Assembly: GCF_013416525.1 (NCBI RefSeq)
Contig: NZ_JACCEM010000005.1
Coordinates: forward strand, 124,001-188,000
DNA from: Parapusillimonas granuli
Lineage (GTDB): Bacteria > Pseudomonadota > Gammaproteobacteria > Burkholderiales > Burkholderiaceae_B
DNA length: 64,000 nucleotides
Reading direction: 5' to 3'
Every line of letters begins with the position of its first letter. The first letter of the stretch is position 1. Shown piece after piece: positions 51,086 through 59,035 of the stretch. Both the position numbers and the translations under genes were made by a program. Under the pieces are notes generated by a model that worked only from the letters and a program-made list of their open reading frames with translations, was not told the origin of the DNA and did no database searches.

Positions 51086-51817
51086 ATGGTTGATTTGTCG
51101 AACCAGCGTCTGCTGGTGGTGAGCGCGCATGCCGTGGATTTCGTATGGCGGTGCGCCGGGACGATCGCGAAATACGCAAGTGCCGGCGCAAAGGTGAGGA
51201 TCATCGATCTCACGTTCGGCGAGCGCGGCGAGTCGGCGGAGGTCTGGGCGAGCCGGCCCGGCATACGAGTCGAAGAAGTGAAGGAGATTCGGCGCGCGGA
51301 GGCGGACGAAGCCGCGGCGCTGCTGGGCGCCGAGATCCGGTATCTGGATTTCGATGATCACCCCATGGTTCTGGACAAGCTGCACTACCTGAAGCTGGTC
51401 GACGAAATCCGTGACTTCAACCCGACGGTGGCATTGACGCACCATACCGAGGATCCGCTGAATTTCGATCATCCCGAAGCGGCCCGCGCTTTCTTTTGGG
51501 CCTTGCGCTGCGCCGCCGTGCCGGGCGTAAGCCCGGAAACGAAAAAAATCGGTCGAGTAAAGGTGTGCATGTTCGAGCCCGACCAGCCGGAATTCTGCAA
51601 TTTCAAACCCGACACCTTCATCGATATCACCGACGTGATGGATGTAAAGCTCAAAGCCATGAGCCTGGTCGATTCGCAAGCCTACTTGGTTGAGAACTAC
51701 ACAGGGCGTGCGCAGTACCGCGGCTATCTGGCGCAGCGCGTTTCCGGCAACAAGGCGATCCGCTACGCGGAGGCCTACATGCGGTTCGAGCCATATGTCG
51801 GCGAAGCATTTGTTTGA
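51086..51817 (+). CDS. PIG-L/LmbE-fold protein of the GalB (4-oxalomesaconate hydratase) type
   Basis: A 243-residue Rossmann-like metalloprotein. PIG-L deacetylases carry AHPDDE near the N-terminus. Here it reads SAHAVDFVWRCAGTI (13-27), the AHxxDFVWR variant I associate with GalB, a hydratase of the gallate pathway that uses this fold. The second metal motif appears as HHTEDPLNFDHPEAAR near 115-130. The other operon members (a LigI-like lactonase and an RraA-like aldolase) are exactly the enzymes that precede and follow 4-oxalomesaconate hydration. This strengthens the call. A deacetylase on another substrate is the alternative. Confidence 0.78.
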   Translation: MVDLSNQRLLVVSAHAVDFVWRCAGTIAKYASAGAKVRIIDLTFGERGESAEVWASRPGIRVEEVKEIRRAEADEAAALLGAEIRYLDFDDHPMVLDKLHYLKLVDEIRDFNPTVALTHHTEDPLNFDHPEAARAFFWALRCAAVPGVSPETKKIGRVKVCMFEPDQPEFCNFKPDTFIDITDVMDVKLKAMSLVDSQAYLVENYTGRAQYRGYLAQRVSGNKAIRYAEAYMRFEPYVGEAFV

Positions 51818-51852
51818 ATGGCAACCGAATAGACCGAGACGGAGGAGCAAGG

Positions 51853-52899
51853 ATGAAAGTAGCGGTGGTGGGAGCGGGCGGCGTCGGCGGATACGTGGGC
51901 GGCCACATGGCCAGGGCCGGGGTGGACGTCACCCTGATCGACCAATGGCCCGAGCACGTGGAGTGCATGAAAAAGCACGGCTTGAGCCTGCAGGGCGTCA
52001 CGCCGGAAGAAAGCCACGTCGTGCCGGTGCGTGCGCTGCATGTCTGCGATGCGCAATCCCTGGCCAAGGAGGAACCGATCGACGTCGCCATCATTGCGAC
52101 GAAGTGCTATGACACCCGTTGGGCCACGGAGCTGATCGCTCCCTACCTGGCGCCGAACGGCTGCGTCGTATCGTTGCAGAACTCGACGATGGAAGAGGAA
52201 ATAGCGGGCATCGTCGGCTGGGGACGCGTGTTGGGATGCATTGCGAGCATCATCGCGGTGGAGCTTTACAAGCCGGGCCACATCAAGCGGACCATTGCGC
52301 TGGGCTCGAAGGATCACACGGTGTTTCGCATCGGCGAATGCCATGGGCGGGTCACGGCGCGCGCCAAGGCGATTGCGGCCCTCCTTCAGCATGCCGACTA
52401 TTCCGAAGTGACCACCAATCTGTGGGGGGAGCGCTGGTCCAAACTCGTCATCAATGCCATGCGCAACGGTTTGTCCGCCATTACCGCATTGAACGGCAAT
52501 GAGCGCGATCTAAACGAGGCGCCGCGCTGGGTTTCCATCCGACTGGCGAGCGAAGCCATACGCGTGGGCCAGGCGCTCGGCTATGCGCTGGTGCCCATGC
52601 AGGGCATGGACCCCGAGCTCCTGGCACGAGCGGGAGAAGGCGACAAAGAAGGCCTGGAGCACGCGGTATCCAAGCTGGTGGGCGTCGCGCAACGTCGGCG
52701 CGCGGATCAACGGCCCTCCATGGCGCAGGACATCGAGCGGGGCCGCAGGACGGAGTCCGACTACATCAATGGACTGATTGCGAGAAAAGGCGCCGAAATC
52801 GGCATTCCCACGCCACTGAATGCGAAGCTGCATGAGCTGGTGAAGGCGGTGGAACGGGGTACGGCGAAACCGGGGCCCGGACTCATCGACGGGATATAG
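51853..52899 (+). CDS. Ketopantoate reductase (ApbA/PanE) family dehydrogenase
   Basis: A 348-residue NAD(P)-dependent 2-hydroxyacid dehydrogenase fold. GAGGVGGYVGG (7-17) is the nucleotide loop, and SLQNSTMEEEIAGIVG near 111-126 matches the PanE N-domain end. The Lys in LWGERWSKLVINAMRNGLSA near 193-212 is the family's catalytic Lys. It is longer than E. coli PanE by about 45 residues. A GGAGGAG site lies just upstream of the ATG at 51853. In a putative aromatic-acid operon it is more likely a catabolic 2-oxo/2-hydroxy acid dehydrogenase than the pantothenate enzyme. It could even replace the LigC step (inference). Confidence 0.85.
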   Translation: MKVAVVGAGGVGGYVGGHMARAGVDVTLIDQWPEHVECMKKHGLSLQGVTPEESHVVPVRALHVCDAQSLAKEEPIDVAIIATKCYDTRWATELIAPYLAPNGCVVSLQNSTMEEEIAGIVGWGRVLGCIASIIAVELYKPGHIKRTIALGSKDHTVFRIGECHGRVTARAKAIAALLQHADYSEVTTNLWGERWSKLVINAMRNGLSAITALNGNERDLNEAPRWVSIRLASEAIRVGQALGYALVPMQGMDPELLARAGEGDKEGLEHAVSKLVGVAQRRRADQRPSMAQDIERGRRTESDYINGLIARKGAEIGIPTPLNAKLHELVKAVERGTAKPGPGLIDGI

Positions 52900-53002
52900 G
52901 CGGCGCATGCCCGGCGCAGCGGTCCATGTATCGCTGGGCCCGGATGGCAAGCACTGGCCGGCGGACATGGCTCCCGGCCGGCATGACGACAAGGAGACGA
53001 CA

Positions 53003-54019
53003 ATGATCACCAAATGGCTGGAAACCATGACAAAACATTCGGCGCTCGCGGCGCTATTGCTCGCCGGACTCGCCTTGGCACCGCTGTCGCATGCCCAGCC
53101 ATCCGGCGCGGCCGCCGGCGGTTATCCGGAAAGGGCCGTACGTATCGTCGTGGCCTACGGGCCGGGAGGCGGCGCGGACCTCATCGCCCGCGCAGTCGCC
53201 GAAAAGCTTACCGTCGCCTGGGGAGTCCCCGTGATCGTGGACAACCGGCCGGGGGCGAACGGCTCCATCGGCGCAAGCCAAGTCGGCAACTCGAGCCCGG
53301 ACGGCTATACCTTGCTCATGGCGTACACCCCTGAAATCGCGATCAATAGCGTAATTTCACCGCAAAAAAACTTCGAGCCGGTCCGCGACTTGCAGCCCAT
53401 CATCATGGCGGCCGACAGCCCGCTGATCCTGGTGGTGAATGCGTCCAGCCCTCATAAAACCATCTCGTCGTTTATCGAATACGCGAAACAGAATCCCGGC
53501 AAGGTGAGCTATGGAACCTCGGGAGAAAACAGTTCCGGCGACTTGGCCGGTGCGCTCTTGAATAAGGCGGCAGGCATATCGCTCATACACATTCCGTACA
53601 AAGGCGGCAATGCCGCGATCGTCGACCTGCTTGGCGGGCAGATAGATAGCGCCATCTCAGGCATGCCTCCGGCTTTGGCGCATTTTCAGGCAAAACGCCT
53701 GCTGCCGCTGGCGGTCACCACCAGAAACCGCTCGCCTCTGCTGCCCAACACACCGACTCTGACCGAGCTGGGCGTGGCGGTGGACATCTCGGCATGGTTC
53801 GGGCTGTTCGCCCCCCGCGGCACGCCCGGCCCTATCGTCGAGAAGATCAACCGCGACGTTGCGGCGGCTCTCGCTTCCAAAGACGTAAAGGAACGCCTGC
53901 TGAGCCAAGGCGCAGAGGTCCGAAGCGACAGCGTCGAGGAATTCACGGCCTTCATCGGCCAAGAGGTCGAAAAGTACCGCGGCATCATTGAACAGAGCAA
54001 GAAAGGCAAGGGCCAATAA
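53003..54019 (+). CDS. Bug family tripartite tricarboxylate transporter-type binding protein
   Basis: A 338-residue periplasmic binding protein. I start at the ATG at 53003 with an AAGGAG site. The upstream open frame begins in the spacer without one. A signal peptide spans about 1-31 (SHA|QP). Landmarks are AVRIVVAYGPGGGADLIA, VDNRPGANGSIGASQV, SPDGYTLLMA and HIPYKGGNAAIVDLLGGQI. It is embedded between the PanE-like and LigI-like genes (21 bases to the latter), so it probably captures the acid that this pathway degrades, for example a pyrone dicarboxylate or tricarboxylate (inference). Confidence 0.93.
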   Translation: MITKWLETMTKHSALAALLLAGLALAPLSHAQPSGAAAGGYPERAVRIVVAYGPGGGADLIARAVAEKLTVAWGVPVIVDNRPGANGSIGASQVGNSSPDGYTLLMAYTPEIAINSVISPQKNFEPVRDLQPIIMAADSPLILVVNASSPHKTISSFIEYAKQNPGKVSYGTSGENSSGDLAGALLNKAAGISLIHIPYKGGNAAIVDLLGGQIDSAISGMPPALAHFQAKRLLPLAVTTRNRSPLLPNTPTLTELGVAVDISAWFGLFAPRGTPGPIVEKINRDVAAALASKDVKERLLSQGAEVRSDSVEEFTAFIGQEVEKYRGIIEQSKKGKGQ

Positions 54020-54039
54020 GCGTGACGCGGAGGATCAGG

Positions 54040-54876
54040 ATGGCGGACAGAGTCGGGAAGTGGCAGCTGCCGGCCGGCAGCTGCGATTGCCATATGCATA
54101 TCATCGACCGGCGGTTTCCTTTTGCGCAAGGAGCGCTGCCGCTGAACCGGGAGGCGCGCGTCGAGGACTATCGCCGCCTTCAGGCGCGGTACGGCCTGCA
54201 GCGCGCAGTGGTCGTTCAGGCGACCTACTATGGCACGGACAACTCTTGCGTTCTGGAGTCCCTGCGAGAGTTCGGCGGCACGGCGCGCGGCGTCGTCGTT
54301 GTGGATGGCGGCGCTTCCCTGGAAACCTTGCGTCGATTCCGCGCGGCGGGCGTGCAGGGCATACGCTGCCGCATGACGGACCGGGCCGTCGTCGCCTGGG
54401 AAGACATTCCCCGCCTGGCCAAGTCGGCGGCCGACCTGGGGTGGCACATTCAACTGCAGATGGATGGCCGCAGGCTGCATGAACGCGAGGACATGATACG
54501 GGAGCTGCCCTGCGACGTCGTGATCGAACATAGCGGAAAGTTCATGGAGCCCGTGGACGTCAGCCATCCGGGCTTGGCGGCCTTGCTTCGCTTGCTGGAT
54601 ACCGGAAGGGTGTGGGTGAAGCTGTCCGGAATCTACAACACATCTTTATCGGGCCCGCCGCTTTATGCCGATCTCGAAAACCTGACTCGGACGCTGGTCC
54701 GCCATGCGCCCGGGCACATGGTCTGGGCGAGCGACTGGCCTTTCGTCCTGACCGCGGATGAGGACCTGCCGCGGGTCGGGGATCTGATCGGCGCGATGCT
54801 GCGTTGGGTGCCGGAACAAGAGCTGAGAAAAAAGATATTCAGCGACAACCCGGCACGCCTATATAAATTTCTTTAA
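54040..54876 (+). CDS. LigI-like amidohydrolase, probable 2-pyrone-4,6-dicarboxylate lactonase family
   Basis: A 278-residue amidohydrolase-superfamily barrel. I start at the ATG at 54040 with a GGAGG site. A GTG at 54022 is also in frame. Unlike the other amidohydrolase-fold proteins in this window it keeps CDCHMHI near residues 16-22 and the terminal Asp in WASDWPF near 233-239. The order PAGSCDCHMHIIDRRFPFAQ, VVQATYYGTDNS (about 58-69) and VWVKLSG near 190 follows LigI, which opens 2-pyrone-4,6-dicarboxylate to 4-oxalomesaconate without a bound metal. The GalB-like hydratase and RraA-like aldolase in the same operon would process that product. Confidence 0.8.
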   Translation: MADRVGKWQLPAGSCDCHMHIIDRRFPFAQGALPLNREARVEDYRRLQARYGLQRAVVVQATYYGTDNSCVLESLREFGGTARGVVVVDGGASLETLRRFRAAGVQGIRCRMTDRAVVAWEDIPRLAKSAADLGWHIQLQMDGRRLHEREDMIRELPCDVVIEHSGKFMEPVDVSHPGLAALLRLLDTGRVWVKLSGIYNTSLSGPPLYADLENLTRTLVRHAPGHMVWASDWPFVLTADEDLPRVGDLIGAMLRWVPEQELRKKIFSDNPARLYKFL

Positions 54877-54900
54877 CGAATCAATCAAGTGGAGAGACGC

Positions 54901-55566
54901 ATGACCAATTGGCAAGACCCAAGATACAAAGAACTGTCCACCGCCGAGATTTCGGACGCGCTGGATTTCTTCGGGCTCCCGGGCCCGGCACATGGCCTGG
55001 GATGCGTGACGGGCGATCACAAGATCATGGGGCGGGCCTTTACGGTTCGCTTCGCCCCTGTGGACCCTTTGAACGCCGGCACGGTGGGCGACTTCATCGA
55101 CGATGTGGAAGAAACGGAAATCATCGTCCTGGACAATGAAGGGCGAACCGATTGCACGGTATGGGGAGGCATCCTCAGCCAGATCGCGAAACGCAAGAAC
55201 CTCAGGGGAACCGTGATCCACGGCGTGTGCCGCGATTCGCACGAAGCAATGGATTGCGGCTATCCGATCTTCAGCCGGGGCACGTTCATGCGCACGGGCA
55301 AGGATCGCGTCCAGGTGGAGGAGGTCGGAGGCGCGGTTTCCCTGGGAGACGTTCGCGTCAACCCTGGCGACCTCCTGGTGGGCGACCGGGACGGCGTCGT
55401 CGTGATCCCCTTCAGCAGAGTCCTGGAAGTGCTGGAGCGCGCAGTCAAGACGCGCCAGGCCGAGCAGGACATCATCCAGGCGACCGAATCCGGCAGCTCC
55501 CTGCGAGCGGCTCGCGAGGCGCTGGGCTATCACACGCTGCAGCGCAAGCAGGCCGGCCAGGCCTGA
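54901..55566 (+). CDS. RraA-like 4-hydroxy-4-methyl-2-oxoglutarate / 4-carboxy-4-hydroxy-2-oxoadipate aldolase
   Basis: A 221-residue protein of the RraA/HMG-aldolase family. Catalytic features are present: Arg111-Asp112 in HGVCRDSHE (substrate Arg and metal-binding Asp), VWGGILSQIAKRKN (88-100) for the pyruvate site, and GDLLVGDRDGVVVIP near 152-166. The start at 54901 follows a GGAGAG site. The characterised enzymes split the last intermediate of the protocatechuate 4,5-cleavage and gallate pathways into pyruvate and oxaloacetate. This fits as the step after the GalB-like hydratase. RNase E regulator RraA shares the fold but lacks the longer aldolase C-terminus seen here. Confidence 0.85.
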   Translation: MTNWQDPRYKELSTAEISDALDFFGLPGPAHGLGCVTGDHKIMGRAFTVRFAPVDPLNAGTVGDFIDDVEETEIIVLDNEGRTDCTVWGGILSQIAKRKNLRGTVIHGVCRDSHEAMDCGYPIFSRGTFMRTGKDRVQVEEVGGAVSLGDVRVNPGDLLVGDRDGVVVIPFSRVLEVLERAVKTRQAEQDIIQATESGSSLRAAREALGYHTLQRKQAGQA

Positions 55567-55608
55567 CCATGACAACGGGCGGCGCAACGCCCGAAACAGG
55601 AGATCGAT

Positions 55609-56592
55609 GTGAGCTTCAAATCCAAGTTTTCCGTATTCGCTTCCGCGGTGTTGATGGGCTTGGCCGGCACAGGCGCCGCCGCCGCGGCAGCACCCTATCC
55701 CGACAAGCCGGTCACGATGCTGGTGCCGTTTCCGCCCGGCAATACCTCGGACATCATGACGCGCGTCGTTGCGCACGAACTCGAACGTGCGATCGGTCAG
55801 CCTATCGTCGTCGAAAACCGCCCGGGCGCCGGAGGGGGCATAGGCCTGGCCGCAGTGGCCAGAGCCGCCGCGGACGGCTATACGCTGCTCGTGGGAACCA
55901 GCGGCGCCTTCATCACCGCGCCCATTTTCCAGGACAAGCCGTTGCCGGCGGAAAGCTTTGCGCCCATCACCTTGATGGCGCATACCGCGCACGTGCTGCT
56001 GGCGCACCCTTCTGTGGAGGCCGACACGCTGAAGGAGCTGATCGCCGAAGCGAAAAAAGATCCGAAGAAGTTCACCTTTGCGTCGCTGGGCAATGGCTCG
56101 ATTTCCCACTTGGCCATGGAAATGCTGCTGCGCAAGTCGGGCGCGCAGATGCTGCAGATTCCCTACAAGGGCACGGGGCAGGCGACAAATGATATATTGG
56201 GCGGGCGCGTGTCGCTGATGATGGAATCCATCAAAACCTCCTCCATCGCGCACGTCGATTCCGGCAAGCTCAAGGCCCTGGCGGTAACCGGAAAAAATCG
56301 GTCCGTGCTGCTTCCCGATGTCCCGACTGTGGCGCAGGCGGCTGATTTGCCGGATTATGAATCGGGTTCCTGGATCGCTCTTTTCGCTCCCGCGGGCACG
56401 CCGAAAACCATTGTCGACAAGCTGAACAAAGAAGTCATCAAGATCATGGAAACGCCGGAAGTGAAGAAGAAGCTGCTGGAATTGGGCATCGAGGCTGAAG
56501 GAAGCACGCCCAAAGAGCTGGCCGAGCTGATTCAGTCGCAAACCGATAAATGGCAGAAGTTCATCAAGGAAGAGAACTTGGCGGCCCAATAA
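55609..56592 (+). CDS. Bug family tripartite tricarboxylate transporter-type binding protein
   Basis: A 327-residue periplasmic binding protein. The start is GTG at 55609 behind AGGAG. The nearby ATG at 55607 is out of frame and meets a stop at once. The signal peptide ends near AAAA|PY (about 27). Landmarks are PVTMLVPFPPGNTSDIMT, VENRPGAGGGIGLAAV, AADGYTLLVGT and QIPYKGTGQATNDILGGRV. PFPPGNTSD departs from the usual PPGGxxD at one Gly, which may alter the carboxylate site. It is the second Bug of this operon and is followed by a GntR gene. Confidence 0.92.
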   Translation: MSFKSKFSVFASAVLMGLAGTGAAAAAAPYPDKPVTMLVPFPPGNTSDIMTRVVAHELERAIGQPIVVENRPGAGGGIGLAAVARAAADGYTLLVGTSGAFITAPIFQDKPLPAESFAPITLMAHTAHVLLAHPSVEADTLKELIAEAKKDPKKFTFASLGNGSISHLAMEMLLRKSGAQMLQIPYKGTGQATNDILGGRVSLMMESIKTSSIAHVDSGKLKALAVTGKNRSVLLPDVPTVAQAADLPDYESGSWIALFAPAGTPKTIVDKLNKEVIKIMETPEVKKKLLELGIEAEGSTPKELAELIQSQTDKWQKFIKEENLAAQ

Positions 56593-56633
56593 GCAGGCTT
56601 CCCTTGGCCCATGTCGCCCGCCGCCTTCAAGAT

Positions 56634-57362
56634 ATGCGGAATATGCTGTTATACAAAGAAGTCAAAGAAAAAATCATTCAGGCCCTTTCCGAAGGGAAAT
56701 GGCAGGCGGGCGACAAGCTTCCGGTCGAATCCGACCTGGCTGACATGTACGGCGTCAGCAAGTCCACCATTCGGGCAGCGGTGGGCGAGCTGGTCGACGC
56801 CAACATTCTGGTGCGCAAGCAGGGCAAAGGCACATTCGTCGCCACGGAGAAAGTGTCGCGCAACCTGTACCGCTTCTTTCATTTGGTGGATGCTTCCGGA
56901 AAGCGCCACTATCCCGTTCGTCAATTGCTGTCCATTTCGAGGGAAGCCGCGACGGAAAAAACCATCGACGCGCTGCAGCTGTATCGGTACAGCGACCGGG
57001 ATGTTTTCAGCATACACATGCTATTCAAAATCAACGGGCGCGCAGTGGGGCGCAGCAATCCGTGCGTGCCCGTCGCCCTGTTTCCGGGCCTGGACGCCAA
57101 GGAATTCCAGCCGGACGATGTGTCGCTGTATTCGCTCTACCACACGATGTACAACATCAATGTGATCCGGGTCGAAGCCAATGTTGGTGTAAGCAGCGCC
57201 ACGCCCGCCGTGGCGCGCGAACTCGGCGTCCGGCCCCAGGCTCCGTTACTTAGAATCGAGCGCATCGCATATACATATCAGGATGTGCCCGTGGAATATC
57301 GGACCATCCTGCTGGATACCAGTGAAATACAGTACAGGATCGAGCAGGGGTCTTCGGTTTGA
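56634..57362 (+). CDS. GntR/HutC family transcriptional regulator with UTRA-type ligand domain
   Basis: A 242-residue regulator. The winged helix (about 5-72) contains WQAGDKLPVESDLADMYGVS then KSTIRAAVGELVDANILVR. The ligand domain (about 90-238) ends with LLRIERIAYTYQDVPVEYRT, the UTRA signature. I start at the ATG at 56634. An internal ATG at 56643 is possible and both have weak ribosome sites. It is the last gene of the plus-strand aromatic-type operon and converges on the amidase gene, so it may control either cluster. With the FadR-type gene at the other end, this operon is flanked by two regulators. Confidence 0.9.
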   Translation: MRNMLLYKEVKEKIIQALSEGKWQAGDKLPVESDLADMYGVSKSTIRAAVGELVDANILVRKQGKGTFVATEKVSRNLYRFFHLVDASGKRHYPVRQLLSISREAATEKTIDALQLYRYSDRDVFSIHMLFKINGRAVGRSNPCVPVALFPGLDAKEFQPDDVSLYSLYHTMYNINVIRVEANVGVSSATPAVARELGVRPQAPLLRIERIAYTYQDVPVEYRTILLDTSEIQYRIEQGSSV

Positions 57363-57376
57363 TGGGGTCGCCGGCG

Positions 57377-58783
57377 CTAGGCGGATTGCAAGGGCGGACA
57401 CTTCCGATGCCAGGGCCGGAGCCGCTCATAGAAGCTTGCCGCGCGATAGAGGGTGGCTTCCTCGAAGTGGCGGCCCACGATCTGCGCTGAAAGAGGCATG
57501 CCGGTCGTGCTGGAAAAACCCGTCGGAACCACCAGGGCGGGATGGCCGGTCATGTTGAAAGGCATCCGCACCTGGCGCTCGTAGGTTTTCAGGAACGCTT
57601 CCGCATCGCTCACCTTGGGCGTGGCATCATAGCCGGTAGCGGTCACCAGCAGGTCCGCATTCGACAGAAGGCCTGAAAGCTCCGCGCAATAGCGCCTGCG
57701 CAGTTCATTGGCGCGGGCATGGTCGGCCGCGGTCAGGAACGCGCCTTGAAGCAGGCGTTCCCGGCATCGCGTTCCATAACACCCCGGGTCGGAACGCAGC
57801 CAGGGCTCATGGATGGCGTAGGCTTCCATGCTGAGCAGCAGCCGGGAAAGCTGATTGTATTTACGCAGCGTGGGTATCCGTACTTCATGCAGCGTGGCGC
57901 CTCCCTCGGCCAGCACGCGCGCCAGCTCTTCGATCCCGGCAATGTGTTCGGGATCGGCGGCCGGGTCTTCCATGTACACATTGCGCGCGACCGCGATGCG
58001 CAGGCCTTTCAGGCCGGATGCGTAGTGCGTGATGTCGGCGTCCGGGCGATTCCAGGTTGCGGGATCCGCGGGGTCGCTGCCCATGATGGCCTGCAGCGCC
58101 AAGGCGTTGTCTTGCACCGTGCGCGTCATCGGGCCGACATGATCCATCGTCGGCGCCAAAGGAACGACCCCGTTGCGGCTGACGCGGCCATATGTCGGCT
58201 TCATGCCCACCAGGCCGCAGCGGGCGGCCGGGTTCCGTATCGACCCGTTGGTGTCCGTGCCGAGCGACATGGGGACCATGCGCGCGGCAACCGCGACCGC
58301 GCTGCCGCTGGAGGATCCCGCGGTGATGTATTCCGGGTTCCAGGGATTGCGGGGGGCCGGCCAGGGGCAATCCACCGGATGCCCGCCGCAGGCGAATTCG
58401 TCCGTGCCCAGTTTTCCCAGCAGAATGGCCCCTTGGCTTTTTAGTTTTTTCACCACCCACGCATCTTCGGCGGCGATGTAGTCTGCCAACAAGGCGGATT
58501 GCGCGGTAGTGCGTACGCCCGCGTAATCGATGATGTCCTTGAGGGCGTAAGGCACGCCGTGCAAGGGGCCGCGCCATCTGCCTGCTTTGATTTCCTTCTC
58601 CGCGGCGAGGGCGCCGTCCAGGGCGATGTCCTCGGTGACGCCGATGAACGCATGCAGGCGCCCGTCTTCCCGGGCGATCCGGTTCAATAGCGCCTGCGCA
58701 TACCGGACGGGCGACAGATCCTGGCTGCGAATGAGCTCGGACGCCTCGTGCAGGCCGAGCTGGCTGAGGTCGGCGTCGTTCAT
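57377..58783 (-). CDS. Amidase signature family protein (AtzE/GatA-like)
   Basis: A 468-residue amidase-signature hydrolase. The triad is Lys82 in GVPYALKDII, the cis-Ser within AGSSSGS (155-161; Ala replaces the usual first Gly) and nucleophile Ser181 in GTDTNGSIRNPA. The start overlaps the small upstream gene by four bases. That gene's product resembles AtzG, the partner of the AtzE amidase, so the two likely form a GatCA-like complex. It ends the minus-strand operon that includes a Bug, an M20 hydrolase, an aminotransferase and a formamidase-like subunit. The substrate is probably a small amide or urea derivative (inference). Confidence 0.9.
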   Translation of the reverse strand: MNDADLSQLGLHEASELIRSQDLSPVRYAQALLNRIAREDGRLHAFIGVTEDIALDGALAAEKEIKAGRWRGPLHGVPYALKDIIDYAGVRTTAQSALLADYIAAEDAWVVKKLKSQGAILLGKLGTDEFACGGHPVDCPWPAPRNPWNPEYITAGSSSGSAVAVAARMVPMSLGTDTNGSIRNPAARCGLVGMKPTYGRVSRNGVVPLAPTMDHVGPMTRTVQDNALALQAIMGSDPADPATWNRPDADITHYASGLKGLRIAVARNVYMEDPAADPEHIAGIEELARVLAEGGATLHEVRIPTLRKYNQLSRLLLSMEAYAIHEPWLRSDPGCYGTRCRERLLQGAFLTAADHARANELRRRYCAELSGLLSNADLLVTATGYDATPKVSDAEAFLKTYERQVRMPFNMTGHPALVVPTGFSSTTGMPLSAQIVGRHFEEATLYRAASFYERLRPWHRKCPPLQSA

Positions 58784-59016
58784 TTGGTCAGGCTCCAGGC
58801 GGGCCGCGGAAGCAAGGCGATGCCGGGCATGTCTTCTTCCAGGGCTTCCACGCCGGCCCTGGCCATGGCGGCGGCGCGGATGAGTTGCTCCGGGTATTCA
58901 TCCGCGGCTTTGCTCAAGCCCAGGCCGCGGGCCGTTCGCAGCGCCCATTCCGAAAACTCCTCGGGAGAGGTGGGCGATATGGGCCGCTGCGGCGGCCTTG
59001 GAATGTCCTGGGCCAT
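58780..59016 (-). CDS. Small AtzG-like (DUF4089/GatC-like) protein
   Basis: A 78-residue protein behind a strong AGGAGG site, coupled to the amidase gene by a four-base overlap. A proline-rich start is followed by two predicted helices: SPEEFSEWALRTARGLGLSK and EYPEQLIRAAAMARAGVEAL. The length, helical character and position just before an amidase match AtzG/DUF4089 proteins, which clamp and stabilise AtzE in s-triazine degradation. The identity is inferred from context as much as from sequence. Confidence 0.65.
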   Translation of the reverse strand: MAQDIPRPPQRPISPTSPEEFSEWALRTARGLGLSKAADEYPEQLIRAAAMARAGVEALEEDMPGIALLPRPAWSLTK

Positions 59017-59035
59017 GTAGCCTCCTGCTGTGGAA

